Below, in pieces: positions 1 through 5,789 of a stretch of 7,092 nt of DNA. The notes beneath the pieces were generated by a model. The model searched no databases and was not told where the DNA came from. It worked only from the letters and a program-made list of their open reading frames with translations. The stretch's first letter is position 1. The number at the start of each line of letters is the position of its first letter. The position numbers and the translations under genes were made by a program. The DNA is from Kiritimatiellia bacterium (GTDB taxonomy: Bacteria > Verrucomicrobiota > Kiritimatiellia > SLAD01), in assembly GCA_007128275.1 (NCBI GenBank), contig SKXR01000123.1:1-7092 (forward strand), in the 5' to 3' direction.

Positions 1-789
1 CGGATGGCCGGTCTCCAGCATCACGTAGTTCGTAATGTCCACGACGTTGTTGATCGGCCGGATACCCGCCAACGTCAGCCGTTTCTGCATCCAATCCGGA
101 CTCGGTCCGATGGTGATTCCGCTCAACACGCGCGCCGTGTACCGCGGGCATCCTTCCGGGTCTTCCACGGCGACGCTCGTCAAGGACTCAACCGGGGGCT
201 CGCTTTCCGACAGGGTAAACTCGGGTAACTTCAAGGTCGTTCCGTACAGCGCCGCGACTTCGCGTGCGATGCCGATGAGGCACAGGCAATCGGGACGGTT
301 CGGCGTAACTTCCAGGTCCAATACCGTCTCGGCCGGACCCAGCACCTCGGAAAGCGGCGTGCCCGGCGCCCACTGATCGTCCAGCACCATCAATCCCGAA
401 TGATCGTCCGACAGGCCCAGCTCGTCTTCCGCCAACAACATGCCGTGCGAATCCATCTGACGAATCTTCGCCTTTTTCAGTTTCATGCCGTTCGGCAACG
501 TCGCGCCGACCGGCGCGAAGGGGACCTTTTGCCCCGCCTTCACGTTCGGCGCGCCGCACACCACTTGGACATCGGCGCCACCGCCCGTCACCCGGCAGAT
601 CGTCAACCGATCCGCGTTGGGGTGGGGCATCACGCTCAACACTTCGCCCACCACAATGCCCGGGAACTCGCCGCCGACCGTTTCGATGCCTTCCACTTCC
701 ACACCGGAAAACGTCAGCTTATCCGCCAACCCCTGCACGGTGTCGTCAAAATCCACGTAGTCCTTTAACCAACTGATCGGTAACTTCAT
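1..789 (-). CDS. pheT: Phenylalanyl-tRNA synthetase beta subunit, N-terminal part (runs off the left edge)
   Basis: The first 263 codons of PheT, the large subunit of the cytoplasmic (alpha-beta)2 enzyme that charges tRNA-Phe with phenylalanine. The protein opens with MKLPISWLKDYVD and has FSGVEVEG near residue 30, both typical PheT N-terminal features. Residues about 42-150 form the tRNA-binding OB-fold (EMAP-II-like) domain, with PHPNADRL, VVCGAPNVKAG and SHGMLLAEDELGL. TPNRPDCLCLIGIAREVAALYG follows in two adjoining pieces and marks the start of the B3/B4-type editing region, then RYTARVLSGI and INNVVDITNYVMLETGHP-type sequence at the edge. The family is usually close to 800 residues, so about two thirds lies outside the window. 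The ATG overlaps the stop of the upstream ORF6N gene as ATGA and has only a weak purine-rich stretch before it, so translational coupling is likely. It belongs to the pheS-ORF6N-pheT operon. Identification is secure. Confidence 0.97.
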   Translation of the reverse strand, partial: MKLPISWLKDYVDFDDTVQGLADKLTFSGVEVEGIETVGGEFPGIVVGEVLSVMPHPNADRLTICRVTGGGADVQVVCGAPNVKAGQKVPFAPVGATLPNGMKLKKAKIRQMDSHGMLLAEDELGLSDDHSGLMVLDDQWAPGTPLSEVLGPAETVLDLEVTPNRPDCLCLIGIAREVAALYGTTLKLPEFTLSESEPPVESLTSVAVEDPEGCPRYTARVLSGITIGPSPDWMQKRLTLAGIRPINNVVDITNYVMLETGHP

Positions 790-1376
790 TGTCTTCGCAC
801 TCTCTTGGTCCGATATTTCGCTCGTCGCTCTTTCGCTTGAAATCCAATCTTCTTCCGCGGCGGTTCAGGAGCCGGAGGAGGATCGATCATATCCAGAATG
901 CGTCGTAGTACGTCCACGATGGCCGCGTCATGGCCGTCCAGTCTGGCTTTCACCTCGCGCTCCAAGGCATGCAGCTTGCGCGACAACTCCCGGGTATCCG
1001 TCAGAACTTCCCGCATGCGCACGAATGCGCGGACAACAAACACGCTCATTTGAATAGCGGCAGGACTGTTTAGGACGGTCGCCGCCATTAGAGCGCCGTG
1101 TTCGGTGAACGCCAAGTGCCGATATTTGGGAGACCGGAAGCGTTGCGAGGTGGTCACAGATTGTGACCACATATTCTTAACTTCTTGTGGCGTAAGCTGA
1201 AACATAAAATCAGCCGGGAACTTGTCCGCGTTACGTTTGACGGTTTGGTTCAGTACTTTGGTGGTAACGCCGTATACGTGCGCCAAGTCACTATCGAGAA
1301 TCACGCGCTGCCCCCGAATCGTGTGGATGCGATCTTGGACCTGGTTGGCACCGTATTTCTCCACTGTCTGGGTCAC
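786..1376 (-). CDS. ORF6N-domain (KilA-N-like) putative DNA-binding protein inserted between pheS and pheT
   Basis: A 196-residue protein. Residues about 16-105 match the ORF6N domain, known from phages and from many bacterial genomes and thought to bind DNA: IRGQRVILDSDLAHVYGV, then VLNQTVKRNADKFPADFMFQL, then the conserved LAFTEHGALMAATVLNS. Residues about 110-165 are helical and probably coiled-coil (VRAFVRMREVL, ELSRKLHALEREVKARLD). A proline stretch and EPPRKKIGF follow, as in many bacterial members, and the protein ends in a very basic tail (RRAKYRTKRVRRQ). A GTG at 1382 gives two more residues. GTG at 1376 was chosen because GAGG at 1385-1382 is correctly placed for it. That SD overlaps the pheS stop, and the gene's own TGA overlaps the pheT ATG, so it must be translated as part of the phe operon. 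No other phage genes are nearby. Function is unknown; a transcriptional regulator is a reasonable inference. Confidence 0.9.
   Translation of the reverse strand: MTQTVEKYGANQVQDRIHTIRGQRVILDSDLAHVYGVTTKVLNQTVKRNADKFPADFMFQLTPQEVKNMWSQSVTTSQRFRSPKYRHLAFTEHGALMAATVLNSPAAIQMSVFVVRAFVRMREVLTDTRELSRKLHALEREVKARLDGHDAAIVDVLRRILDMIDPPPAPEPPRKKIGFQAKERRAKYRTKRVRRQ
1150..1170. repeat. Perfect 9-bp inverted repeat inside the ORF6N gene
   Basis: GTGGTCACA at 1150-1158 and TGTGACCAC at 1162-1170 are exact reverse complements separated by GAT. In the protein the element encodes the WSQSVTTS part of the ORF6N domain (about residues 70-77). It could be an operator, a hairpin in the operon mRNA, or a by-product of the protein sequence. 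Only its perfect symmetry can be seen here. Confidence 0.75.
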
Positions 1377-1379
1377 GAC

Positions 1380-1385
1380 CACCTC
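1380..1385 (-). promoter_or_regulatory. Ribosome-binding site of the ORF6N gene, overlapping the pheS stop
   Basis: On the minus strand the bases TGAGGTGGTCGTG contain the pheS stop (TGA, 1386-1384), an SD-like GAGGTG (1385-1380) and a GTG start at 1376. The spacer from GAGG to this GTG is 5 nt. The earlier in-frame GTG at 1382 lies inside the SD and has no site of its own, which decides the start. Confidence 0.6.
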
Positions 1386-2397
1386 AAAATTGACTCAAAT
1401 ACCGCACGTCGTTTTCGTACAAATGCCGGATATCCGTGATCCCGAACAGGATCATCGCGATCCGTTCAATGCCCATGCCGAAAGCGTAGCCGGTGACCTC
1501 GCCGGGGTCATAACCGACCGCCGTAAATACATTCGGGTCCACCATGCCCGCGCCCGCAATCTCGATCCAGCCGCTGTTCTTGCACACGCGACAGCCCTTG
1601 CCGTGACAGACATGACACGAAAAATCGACTTCCACGCTCGGTTCCGTGAACGGGAAAAAATGCGGGCGAAACCGTATCTTCGTGTCCGGCCCCATCGCCT
1701 CGCGCGCGAAATGCGAGAGATCGCCTTTCAAATCCGCCAGCGACACCTTCTTGTCCACGTACAGCCCTTCGATCTGATGAAAATTTGCGCTATGCGTCGC
1801 GTCCGGCGTGTCGCGCCGGTAACAACGGCCCGGCGCAATGATCCGGATCGGCGGCGGATGCGACAGCATGTACCGCACCTGCACCGGCGACGTATGCGTG
1901 CGCAGCAACAGGTTCGGATCGTCGAGATAGAACGTGTCTTTCACGTCGCGCGCCGGATGGCCCGGCGGATGGTTGAGCGCGTCGAAATTGTTGAACACCG
2001 TCTCGATATCCGGTCCATCGGCCACAGTGAACCCCAGCGTGGAGAAGATTTCGATTGCGCGATCCGTCAACTGCGTGATCGGATGTTTCGAGCCCAACCC
2101 GCGCCACTGGCCGGGGAGCGTGACATCGAACGCGCCGGCGGGCGTCGCCCCGCCCGCGGACTCGAGTTCGGCTTTACGCGCGTCGAACGCTTCCTGGAAC
2201 GCGTCCTTCAGGTCGTTGACTTGCTGCCCGTACGCGCGTTTTTCTTCCTTCGGAATATCCTTCAGGTGCTTCATCAGGTCGGGGATCAATCCTTTCCGGC
2301 TGATATACTTCACCCGTACGGCTTCCAGCGCCGTGGCATCGCCCGCCGCCTGAATAGCGTCCAACGCTTCCTTCTTTATCGCTTCGATCTGTTGCAT
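1384..2397 (-). CDS. pheS: Phenylalanyl-tRNA synthetase alpha subunit
   Basis: A 337-residue PheS, the catalytic subunit of phenylalanyl-tRNA synthetase and the usual size for the family. The N-terminal coiled-coil that contacts tRNA covers about residues 1-85 (MQQIEAIKKEALDAIQ, YISRKGLIPDLMKHLKDIP). The class II core follows: HPITQLTDRAIEIFSTLGF, NFDALNHPPGHPARD, LLLRTHTSPVQVR at about 164-175, FHQIEGLYVDKKVSLADLKG at about 207-225 and FGMGIERIAMILFGI at about 306-320. The family's CHVCHGKGCRVC insertion is at 261-272. The end, DIRHLYENDVRYLSQF, is canonical. The frame stays open to 2433 on the minus strand, but those extra 12 residues encode a palindromic repeat and no family sequence, so ATG 2397 was chosen. 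The gene is first in an operon with the ORF6N gene and pheT. Its only SD-like bases (GGAA, 2410-2407) lie in the last palindrome. Confidence 0.96.
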   Translation of the reverse strand: MQQIEAIKKEALDAIQAAGDATALEAVRVKYISRKGLIPDLMKHLKDIPKEEKRAYGQQVNDLKDAFQEAFDARKAELESAGGATPAGAFDVTLPGQWRGLGSKHPITQLTDRAIEIFSTLGFTVADGPDIETVFNNFDALNHPPGHPARDVKDTFYLDDPNLLLRTHTSPVQVRYMLSHPPPIRIIAPGRCYRRDTPDATHSANFHQIEGLYVDKKVSLADLKGDLSHFAREAMGPDTKIRFRPHFFPFTEPSVEVDFSCHVCHGKGCRVCKNSGWIEIAGAGMVDPNVFTAVGYDPGEVTGYAFGMGIERIAMILFGITDIRHLYENDVRYLSQF

Positions 2398-2406
2398 AAC
2401 AAAAAG

Positions 2407-2421
2407 TTCCAATGATTGGAA
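2407..2421. promoter_or_regulatory. Palindrome copy 1, TTCCAA-TGA-TTGGAA
   Basis: A perfect 6-bp inverted repeat around a 3-bp centre, with its midpoint at 2414. It is the copy nearest pheS. On the pheS transcript it would form UUCCAA-UCA-UUGGAA followed by CUUUUUG. Its right arm holds GGAA, 9 nt before the pheS ATG, so the hairpin would cover the likely ribosome-binding site. It may equally be a protein-binding site. Confidence 0.8.
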
Positions 2422-2437
2422 AAAAACGCTCAAAATC

Positions 2438-2452
2438 TTCCAACGATTGGAA
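2438..2452. promoter_or_regulatory. Palindrome copy 2, TTCCAA-CGA-TTGGAA
   Basis: The same palindrome with midpoint at 2445, 31 bp from copy 1. It shares a longer context with copy 3: CTCAAAA a few bases before it (2429-2435), and AAAA at the end (2451-2454). Confidence 0.8.
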
Positions 2453-2469
2453 AAGTGCCCTCAAAACAC

Positions 2470-2484
2470 TTCCAACGATTGGAA
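2470..2484. promoter_or_regulatory. Palindrome copy 3, TTCCAA-CGA-TTGGAA
   Basis: Identical to copy 2, with midpoint at 2477, 32 bp further on. CTCAAAA also precedes it (2460-2466), so copies 2 and 3 look like a tandem duplication of about 31 bp with a 1-bp difference. It lies just downstream of the predicted pheS transcription start and about 140 bp upstream of the divergent plus-strand gene. Confidence 0.8.
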
Positions 2485-2497
2485 AATCTGAAAAGTA

Positions 2498-2526
2498 TCT
2501 ATACCGCGCCGCGGACGGAATGTCAC
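2498..2526 (-). promoter_or_regulatory. Candidate sigma-70-type promoter of the phe operon
   Basis: On the minus strand GTGACA (2526-2521) and TATAGA (2503-2498) are separated by 17 bp, close to the TTGACA/TATAAT consensus. Transcription would start near 2491, giving a leader of about 94 nt that contains all three palindromes. Assigned from sequence resemblance only. Confidence 0.5.
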
Positions 2527-2610
2527 GCGTTGAGGCGAACGGCCTTTTCGTGCTTGCCTTGTCGTGCCGTTATGGGATTTCTAACGCATGTAACGCGGCG
2601 ATCTGGCAGT

Positions 2611-2615
2611 GGAGG
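2611..2615 (+). promoter_or_regulatory. Ribosome-binding site of the 688-residue gene
   Basis: GGAGG lies 9 nt upstream of ATG 2625. The reading frame is open back to ATG 2412, but the earlier ATGs (2412 and 2520) have no such site, and the first overlaps the palindrome region. ATG 2617 is out of frame. Confidence 0.6.
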
Positions 2616-2624
2616 AATGAAGGT

Positions 2625-4691
2625 ATGGGGCAGGCAAAACAGAAACAGCGTGAGTGTCCGGTTGCGGGACGCCGCATTTCCCCGGCGGAATGCGGTTCAA
2701 AACGGATCAGTGAGTACGCCTGTCCCTCGGAGTGCCCGTTCAATCCGTGGGGCATGGACCAATACGATAACTATCTGGCCATAGAGAATCGACTGGAAGC
2801 AAAACAGATGCGGGCGGTCGGGAAACAATACCCTTACGGGATACCAGGACTCTCGGTGGAACCCGACACGGATGAGGTGAGCAATCTGCGGAGCTACTCG
2901 GTCCTGCGGAGAGCCATGATGGGGGTGTCCCTCGATTCGTTCGCGTTGAAAAATGATGAGCGCGTGTTGTGGGAAGCCAAATGCAGGATGCGGATAGCCG
3001 TTCTCGAAGTGCGACAAGTCATCAACGACGAGGATCTGGAGCTCGTAGACCGGCTGGATACGCCGCCGACGCCGTTCTTGGCCAAGGACCGGGCTCTGGC
3101 GTCTCGCGCCGCCCGCTTTGATCGTTTTCTGGTGTGGATTTTTGATTTGCCCTGTTATGCGCGTGTACACGGTGTCGCCGCCGTCATCCCCGATGACCCG
3201 GAGAGGGAGGGCGAGGAGATCATTACGGCTCTGGCCGTGTATGCGGGCGGCCCGCCCGATCCCGAGACGTTGCGGGCATGGTTGCAGGAAAACGATCTGC
3301 GCATGTACGAGGCGCTGCATGCGTTGACCTCCGTCAAGAAGCAGGCGTGGATCGACAACAGTACTATTAAACGGCGCGAAACGGTGTTTGCGGTTGATAG
3401 GCCATGGTCCGAGGTACGAGCCCGCATGGAGGGTCATCCGGACTTGCACGAGATCCCGCCGGACAGCGAAGACGTTCCCGAAGGCTACGAGGATGTCTGG
3501 GACTGGTTGGTGGATGACGATGCGTTGGAGAAGATTACAGGCATGCGTTCGCCCATGACCGGCTACCCGCCCGGCACCCTGGCCGCGTTGGGCGTTATTG
3601 CGGCCCGGAAGGGGGAAATCCATGTTCAAGCCTTCAGTGACGCGTTTCATGATTACATCCAAGGCCAACTGGAGGCCGTGCTGGAAGGTCCGCTACAGTT
3701 GAAAGCGTCCTTTGAAGATGATCTGTCGAAGAGAATATGGGATTCGCCTATTGATTACGATGCCTCGCTCGTTCCGCCCTCCTTGTTTGAGAAGAAGGGA
3801 GGATTGCTGGGGATCACCTACCGAGTGCCTCAATCGGAAACCGCCGGCATGACGAGGGAGAAACTGGATGCGATGATGGACCGCGCGACCCTTGACATCA
3901 TCGAGCAGGCGTTTCCCGTGTTGGGCGGGCGAACGCCGCGCGAGGCCGCGGCCTTGCCGGAGTGGCGGCCCCGGCTGATTACATTCCTGAAGGACCGAAT
4001 CCGTTCACTGGACCGCGAGAATCTGCGCACCGGGAAGAACCGGGATTTGGGTGAAGTCGTACGGGAGTTGCGTTTACACGAAATCGACGTGCCGCCTCCG
4101 CCGCCGCGCGAGGTTCCGGATTACGATGTTGATTACGAAGTTGATGAGGATGAATCCAATGAAGGCGAGTGGTTCGAGACGGAGGCGCTACCCCCGCTGC
4201 CCAAGCGGAAGCTTGAAAAAGCCGAAGTGGACGAGCGGTTCCACCTCATGGGCGTCACACCCGGTGATTCCCGCGAATGGCTTGTGGACACTCTTGAGGA
4301 TGTTCCCCCACTTTTGCAGGCCGTGGCGGACATTATTGTCGGCCGGCATGCGACGTCTCCGGAACAAGACGCATTTTGTTCGATCACCTATCTGACGCTG
4401 GACTTTTATGATTTGGATGAGCGCGAGATGGAAAAGCGCCTGTACACCGCGGCATCGCGCTTGGTCGATCGCGTGCAGAAATCGGACGGTTCCACGATAG
4501 CGACGGAGATTGAGAAATCCGCACAACCCGCGTTGTTGGAGCGTTTGTGCATGATGCTCTTGGTGGCGGAAGACGAGGGGGAAGGGGGTTCCTTCCTGAC
4601 GTATCGGCATGTCCTATGGCTTTCGTGCCTCATCGGTGCCCTCGAAGACTTGCGCATGGGTCCGGACGAATGGTTGCCTGCGCGGGAGTGA
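2625..4691 (+). CDS. Large uncharacterised protein with N-terminal Cys4 motif
   Basis: A 688-residue protein that I cannot assign to a named family. The N-terminus has four cysteines spaced C11-X11-C23-X9-C33-X3-C37, in the setting RECPVAGRRISPAECG and YACPSECPFNPW, followed by DQYDNYLAIENRLE. This looks like a small metal-binding (probably zinc) module. Residues about 60-420 are soluble and rich in Trp, Asp and Glu. PVLGGRTPREAAALPEWR (about 431-448) resembles a short LGGxTPREA motif seen in some bacterial proteins of unknown role; this is a weak lead. Five prolines (490-494) are followed by a very acidic linker (about 499-520) and a helical C-terminal part (about 535-688). There is no signal peptide and no membrane segment, so it is probably cytoplasmic. 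ATG 2625 was chosen for its GGAGG site. It is divergent from pheS and convergent with the amidohydrolase gene. Its codon use looks like that of its neighbours, and the long intact frame argues that it is a real gene. Confidence 0.87.
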   Translation: MGQAKQKQRECPVAGRRISPAECGSKRISEYACPSECPFNPWGMDQYDNYLAIENRLEAKQMRAVGKQYPYGIPGLSVEPDTDEVSNLRSYSVLRRAMMGVSLDSFALKNDERVLWEAKCRMRIAVLEVRQVINDEDLELVDRLDTPPTPFLAKDRALASRAARFDRFLVWIFDLPCYARVHGVAAVIPDDPEREGEEIITALAVYAGGPPDPETLRAWLQENDLRMYEALHALTSVKKQAWIDNSTIKRRETVFAVDRPWSEVRARMEGHPDLHEIPPDSEDVPEGYEDVWDWLVDDDALEKITGMRSPMTGYPPGTLAALGVIAARKGEIHVQAFSDAFHDYIQGQLEAVLEGPLQLKASFEDDLSKRIWDSPIDYDASLVPPSLFEKKGGLLGITYRVPQSETAGMTREKLDAMMDRATLDIIEQAFPVLGGRTPREAAALPEWRPRLITFLKDRIRSLDRENLRTGKNRDLGEVVRELRLHEIDVPPPPPREVPDYDVDYEVDEDESNEGEWFETEALPPLPKRKLEKAEVDERFHLMGVTPGDSREWLVDTLEDVPPLLQAVADIIVGRHATSPEQDAFCSITYLTLDFYDLDEREMEKRLYTAASRLVDRVQKSDGSTIATEIEKSAQPALLERLCMMLLVAEDEGEGGSFLTYRHVLWLSCLIGALEDLRMGPDEWLPARE

Positions 4692-4811
4692 TTCCAAAGC
4701 CTGAATTCGGCTCCGCAGGAGCGTCGCCTTCCAAGAGAAAGTACGACGTTGTACTCACGGCACGGGGGGGCGAGGCCCTTGTCTAGCCGGTCGCGGGATA
4801 GGCGCGGCGCG
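4692..4811. other. Convergent intergenic gap with a REP-like hairpin
   Basis: A 120-bp gap between two converging genes. It contains the perfect stem GCTCC-GCA-GGAGC at 4710-4722, a near-perfect palindrome GTACGACGTTGTAC at 4741-4754 and a run of seven G at 4764-4770. Neither stem is followed by a T-run on either strand, so no classical terminator is supported. The GC-rich hairpin flanked by CGTCGCCTTCC resembles dispersed intergenic repeat units, but there is only one copy in this window. Confidence 0.4.
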
Positions 4812-5645
4812 TCAACCCCGCCCGATATCGGTCGGGAGGTCGCGGGCGATCTTGATCTTGAACAGGTGCGCGGCATTTTCCCAGAAGATGCGGTCGCGGT
4901 CCCGGTCGGATAAGGGCAGGTTGTTCATGAACTCGATGTAGGTGCCCATGTTGGAGATCGGCCAGTCGGTTCCGTACAGGAGATAGCGGGGTTCGCCGGC
5001 GTAGAGGATCATGTCGCGGAGCTGATTGCGCATGTATTCCTCGAAATGAGATGTGAAATTGCCGAGCACGAGCCCGGAAATGTCCGCATAGACGTTCTTG
5101 TTCTTGTAGACGACCTCCATGCAGTCGCGCACCCACGGGTTGCCGACGTGGCAGATAACGATCTTCATCTCCGGGTTGTCCACGGCGACGTCGTCGATGT
5201 TCAGCGGATGCGCGTAGCGGAGTTTGCCTTTCGGTGTGTACGTGTCGCCGGTATGAAACATCACGGGCACATCGAACTCGACGGCGAGATCATAGATCAC
5301 CTGACACCGCTTGTCGTAGGGATAGAACGGTTCATAGCCGGGATAGAGTTTAAGGCCGACGACGCGTCCGTCCTTGAGATAATCGGCGATTTCGCGCAGA
5401 TCGCGTTCGCGATAATTGAGGTAGCTGATGCCGGCGACGACGTGCAGGCCGGCATGACCTTCCGTGGCGCGGATCACGTCGGCGGTGGAAGGGCGGTGTT
5501 CGTTGACCTTGTACGAGGTGAGGACCATGGCATGGTCCACGCGATTTTCCTGCATGGTCTGCAGCATCGCTTCGAGGCAGACCTCGACCGGGCGCCGTTT
5601 GTCCTCTTCGTAGTTGTTCAGATGCGTATGGACATCAATGATCAT
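4812..5645 (-). CDS. Amidohydrolase family protein (TIM-barrel metal-dependent hydrolase or decarboxylase)
   Basis: A 277-residue protein of the amidohydrolase superfamily (the amidohydrolase-2 type, which includes decarboxylases and hydrolases). Visible metal-site residues are H6 and H8 in IIDVHTHLN, H131 in VMFHTGDTY, H166 in VICHVGNPW and D227 in LLYGTDWPISNM. The conserved GLKLYPGYEPFYP lies at about 97-109. These cover the expected barrel strands 1, 5, 6 and 8. There is no signal peptide, so it is cytoplasmic. The substrate cannot be told from sequence. The open frame extends upstream to 6083 through the Rrf2 gene on the other strand, but ATG 5645 has AGGAGG at 5655-5650, only 4 nt away, and starts exactly at the family's first strand. 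The gene is divergent from the Rrf2 gene, with 144 bp between the start codons. A link with sulfur metabolism is possible but not shown. Confidence 0.92.
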   Translation of the reverse strand: MIIDVHTHLNNYEEDKRRPVEVCLEAMLQTMQENRVDHAMVLTSYKVNEHRPSTADVIRATEGHAGLHVVAGISYLNYRERDLREIADYLKDGRVVGLKLYPGYEPFYPYDKRCQVIYDLAVEFDVPVMFHTGDTYTPKGKLRYAHPLNIDDVAVDNPEMKIVICHVGNPWVRDCMEVVYKNKNVYADISGLVLGNFTSHFEEYMRNQLRDMILYAGEPRYLLYGTDWPISNMGTYIEFMNNLPLSDRDRDRIFWENAAHLFKIKIARDLPTDIGRG

Positions 5646-5683
5646 GCCGCCTCCTCTGTTGGGTCCACGACGTTGTCCTGTGC

Positions 5684-5689
5684 AGTATA
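5684..5689 (-). promoter_or_regulatory. Possible -10 element of the amidohydrolase gene
   Basis: TATACT on the minus strand, about 39 nt upstream of the start codon. No convincing -35 hexamer sits 16-18 bp upstream. The perfect palindrome TTTCGCGAAA (5705-5714) occupies that region and could be a site for an activator or repressor. Confidence 0.3.
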
Positions 5690-5730
5690 ACCATGAATCG
5701 GCCGTTTCGCGAAAAAAAGATAATAAACAG

Positions 5731-5759
5731 TTGACCCCGCTCCGGCGCGCCGATATATT
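5731..5759 (+). promoter_or_regulatory. Promoter of the Rrf2 regulator gene
   Basis: TTGACC (5731-5736) and TATATT (5754-5759) are separated by exactly 17 bp, close to the sigma-70 consensus. The start of transcription would fall near 5766, inside the first 18-bp operator-like element, which suggests repression by a protein bound there. A second pair, TTGACT (5758) and TATATA (5781), would start transcription beyond the ATG and is less likely. Confidence 0.6.
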
Positions 5760-5761
5760 GA

Positions 5762-5779
5762 CTACTAAATCGGTAGAGT
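5762..5779 (+). promoter_or_regulatory. Operator-like element 1, upstream of the Rrf2 gene
   Basis: CTACTAAATCGGTAGAGT. It matches the element at 6241-6258 in 16 of 18 bases and has partial dyad symmetry (CTAC-N7-GTAG). It covers the predicted transcription start of the Rrf2 gene. Rrf2-family regulators commonly control their own genes, so autoregulation is the likely role. Confidence 0.65.
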
Positions 5780-5789
5780 GTATATAGAG

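Noticed and set aside
786..1376. The ORF6N gene as a sign of a prophage
   Set aside because: No integrase, capsid, tail, lysis or replication genes surround it. Both neighbours are housekeeping genes in one operon.
1222..2415. A 397-codon open frame on the plus strand, antisense to pheS
   Set aside because: It is the mirror of the well-supported pheS gene. Its translation is Arg/His-rich and low in complexity, as expected for an antisense shadow in GC-rich DNA, and it has no ribosome-binding site.
2398..2433. A 12-residue N-terminal extension of PheS (start at 2433)
   Set aside because: The added residues come from the palindrome sequence and have no counterpart in the family. ATG 2397 gives a standard PheS N-terminus.
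2407..2484. The three palindromic repeats as a small CRISPR array
   Set aside because: The repeats are 15 bp, fully palindromic and separated by only 16-17 bp of mutually similar sequence, and no cas genes are present.
2412..2624. A 71-residue N-terminal extension of the large plus-strand protein
   Set aside because: It would translate the palindrome array and lacks a ribosome-binding site, whereas ATG 2625 has GGAGG at the right distance and begins directly before the cysteine motif.
4692..4734. Two TTCCAA half-sites (4692 and 4729), possibly related to the palindromes near pheS
   Set aside because: Neither has a TTGGAA partner at the proper distance, and a 6-bp match is expected by chance.
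4764..4770. A run of seven G as a phase-variation tract
   Set aside because: It lies between genes, outside any promoter or coding frame that I can identify.
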